From SCBR16-9 sp964537975 (GTDB taxonomy: Bacteria > Hydrogenedentota > Hydrogenedentia > Hydrogenedentales > SCBR16-9), in assembly GCA_964537975.1 (NCBI GenBank), contig CAZIDP010000002.1, positions 146,089 through 210,088 on the forward strand: 64,000 nt of DNA. Direction: 5' to 3'. The stretch's first letter is position 1. Each line of letters begins with the position of its first letter. Of the stretch, positions 62,918 through 64,000 are shown one piece after another. A model generated the notes under the pieces. It had not been told where the DNA came from. It searched no databases and saw only the letters and a program-made list of their open reading frames with translations. The translations under genes were made by a program, and so were the position numbers.

Positions 62918-63259
62918 CTAGAAGTTGGCATTCGTAGTAGCAGCCCCAACAAATAAAAGTATAAAAATGATATAGCCAATGAAAACCAAAACAGTGATTA
63001 TCAGGTTTACATAACCTAGTATTAGTCCTGCCAATGCCAATCCACGATTGCTGTCTGAAACCTCACCACGGCGAATCTGTGCCATAGCGCTGTGTCCACA
63101 TATTATTGCCGGAATTGCTGCAAGAAAACCCAGGCAGACATAAGAGAGAATGCCCAACACCAGGCTGGTGATCGCCATGGTAGAGTTGGGGTTGGGCGGG
63201 GGCATATGCGCATAACCACCGGGTTGTTCATAACCTTGATAACCACTCATCCGACTCAT
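62918..63259 (-). CDS. DUF4190-like small membrane protein
   Basis: A 113-residue protein: Gly/Pro/Tyr-rich N-terminus (YQGYEQPGGYAHMPPPNPNS), then two hydrophobic segments flanking GHSAMAQIRRGEVSDSNRGLALAG, the DUF4190 signature. Function unknown. It is convergent with the efflux operon and divergent from the oxidoreductase at 63559. Confidence 0.82.
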   Translation of the reverse strand: MSRMSGYQGYEQPGGYAHMPPPNPNSTMAITSLVLGILSYVCLGFLAAIPAIICGHSAMAQIRRGEVSDSNRGLALAGLILGYVNLIITVLVFIGYIIFILLFVGAATTNANF

Positions 63260-63558
63260 CCTCCCATTTTGTTTTCTTCTAAATACCTATATCACAGGTA
63301 ACCATTTCAATTCGGAGCAACCATATCGTAGCACATTTGTGGTTTTGTAGTGAATTTTGGAAACTTGAAAAAGGTTTCCATTGTTCGTTAACAATTTAAT
63401 TGTATCAGGGCGAAAATAATGAAGTGAACCTGTCAGCGTAATGACATTACATCAGTTAATGCAGTATCCTTTTGTATGATAGTCTTAAATTGTAATTTTT
63501 GCACAAAATTTATTGAAAAACACCTAAAAATTAAGGACAACAGGAAAGAACCTAAGCG

Positions 63559-64000
63559 ATGACTACGACCCAGGCTGTTCAACTGAAGCGCCACGGAGCA
63601 CCCGAACAACTCCAGATAGTCAACATCCCTGTACCCGAAAATCTTGTGCCAGATGAAGTTCGAATCAAAGTTGCCTTTTGTGGTGTAAATTTTGCCGATA
63701 TATTAACCAGGTTGGGAATATATCCAGGGACACCTTCCCCGCCATTTGTGCCTGGGCTTGAAATATCTGGGCGCGTGGAAGCAGTGGGGGAGAATGTGCC
63801 TGATTTAACTGTTGGCCAGCCAGTCGCGGCATTTTTAAACCAAGGTGGCTACACAAGTTTGGTGCAGGTAAAAGCAGATACTGTATTGCCTTTGCCAGAC
63901 GGAATTTCATTAGACACGGCTGCTGTCTTACCGATTAACTATCTCACTGCCTGGTACATGCTCATGTCTCAGGCCAACATACAACCCGGTGAAACGGTAT
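63559..64000 (+). CDS. Quinone oxidoreductase/zinc-type alcohol dehydrogenase-like (MDR), partial
   Basis: The first 147 codons of a medium-chain dehydrogenase/reductase; it runs off the window. ATG 63559 follows AGGAAAG. Residues include VRIKVAFCGVNFADILTRLGIYPG, FVPGLEISGRVEAVGENV and LPINYLTAWYMLM, which match the quinone oxidoreductase/zeta-crystallin branch without zinc ligands in this part. The NADPH-binding half lies beyond the end. Confidence 0.9.
   Translation, partial: MTTTQAVQLKRHGAPEQLQIVNIPVPENLVPDEVRIKVAFCGVNFADILTRLGIYPGTPSPPFVPGLEISGRVEAVGENVPDLTVGQPVAAFLNQGGYTSLVQVKADTVLPLPDGISLDTAAVLPINYLTAWYMLMSQANIQPGETV

Noticed and set aside
1..64000. tRNA genes, rRNA genes, CRISPR arrays, insertion sequences or phage genes
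   Set aside because: Searched by eye in all larger gaps on both strands; no cloverleaf, regularly spaced repeats, transposase or integrase seen.

Overview
The window reads as chromosomal DNA of a Gram-negative, free-living bacterium of moderate GC. Outer-membrane efflux (a TolC-type channel), lipoproteins, DapF/Ddl/DacA peptidoglycan genes and the MEP isoprenoid genes ispD and ispF all fit a diderm cell wall. Two Tat-exported Gfo/Idh/MocA oxidoreductases, a secreted HEAT-repeat protein with a C-terminal beta domain, and a secreted protein with a cohesin-like domain and paired dockerin-like motifs point to a PVC- or Hydrogenedentota-like lineage rather than a proteobacterium. That placement is inference; there is no rRNA in the window. 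I saw no tRNA, rRNA, CRISPR, prophage or insertion sequence.

Layout. 1-550: AT-rich leader. 551-5061: an aspC-type aminotransferase facing a reverse-strand operon ddl-dapF-purN-HAD phosphatase. 5282-8774: Tat Gfo/Idh/MocA oxidoreductase plus HEAT protein, closed by a hairpin. 8984-17176: two penicillin-acylase-family proteins (one with an apparently dismantled active site) flanking a lipoprotein esterase/hexapeptide acyltransferase pair and a GlcG/HbpS-like protein. 17233-26963: ABC exporter, tandem class II aldolase-like protein, ankyrin lipoprotein, EamA transporter, RNase H, hybrid sensor kinase and a D,D-carboxypeptidase. 27198-31758: reverse operon ybaB-fmt-rsmB-PASTA protein-rpe. 31858-34310: queuosine precursor transporter, secreted EEP-family phosphoesterase, and a 44-residue zinc-site protein with its own terminator. 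34682-43277: housekeeping run on the plus strand (accA, yggU, PNP, PIN/TRAM, ispD, ispF, tlyA, recN, RF-like), interrupted by the cohesin/dockerin-like gene. 43333-48520: second Tat oxidoreductase, then a decaying or recoded array of paralogous secreted helical proteins and two gene remnants. 48719-53840: TIM-barrel protein, M50 peptidase, MFS transporter, SDR, serC. 54191-62834: heavy-metal efflux operon of Cus type (Cys/His-rich secreted protein, adaptor, HME-RND pump, outer-membrane channel). The right edge holds a DUF4190 membrane protein and the start of a quinone oxidoreductase.

Most of the window is ordinary. The parts that deserve attention are variant enzymes whose key residues have changed (acylase Ser to Gly, DapF Cys to Ser, PNP Asn to Asp, a metal-less second aldolase half), the interrupted gene array at 44.8-47.0 kb with one in-frame stop and one A8-tract frameshift, the enlarged Cus-type pump, and the small zinc-site protein at 34.1 kb.
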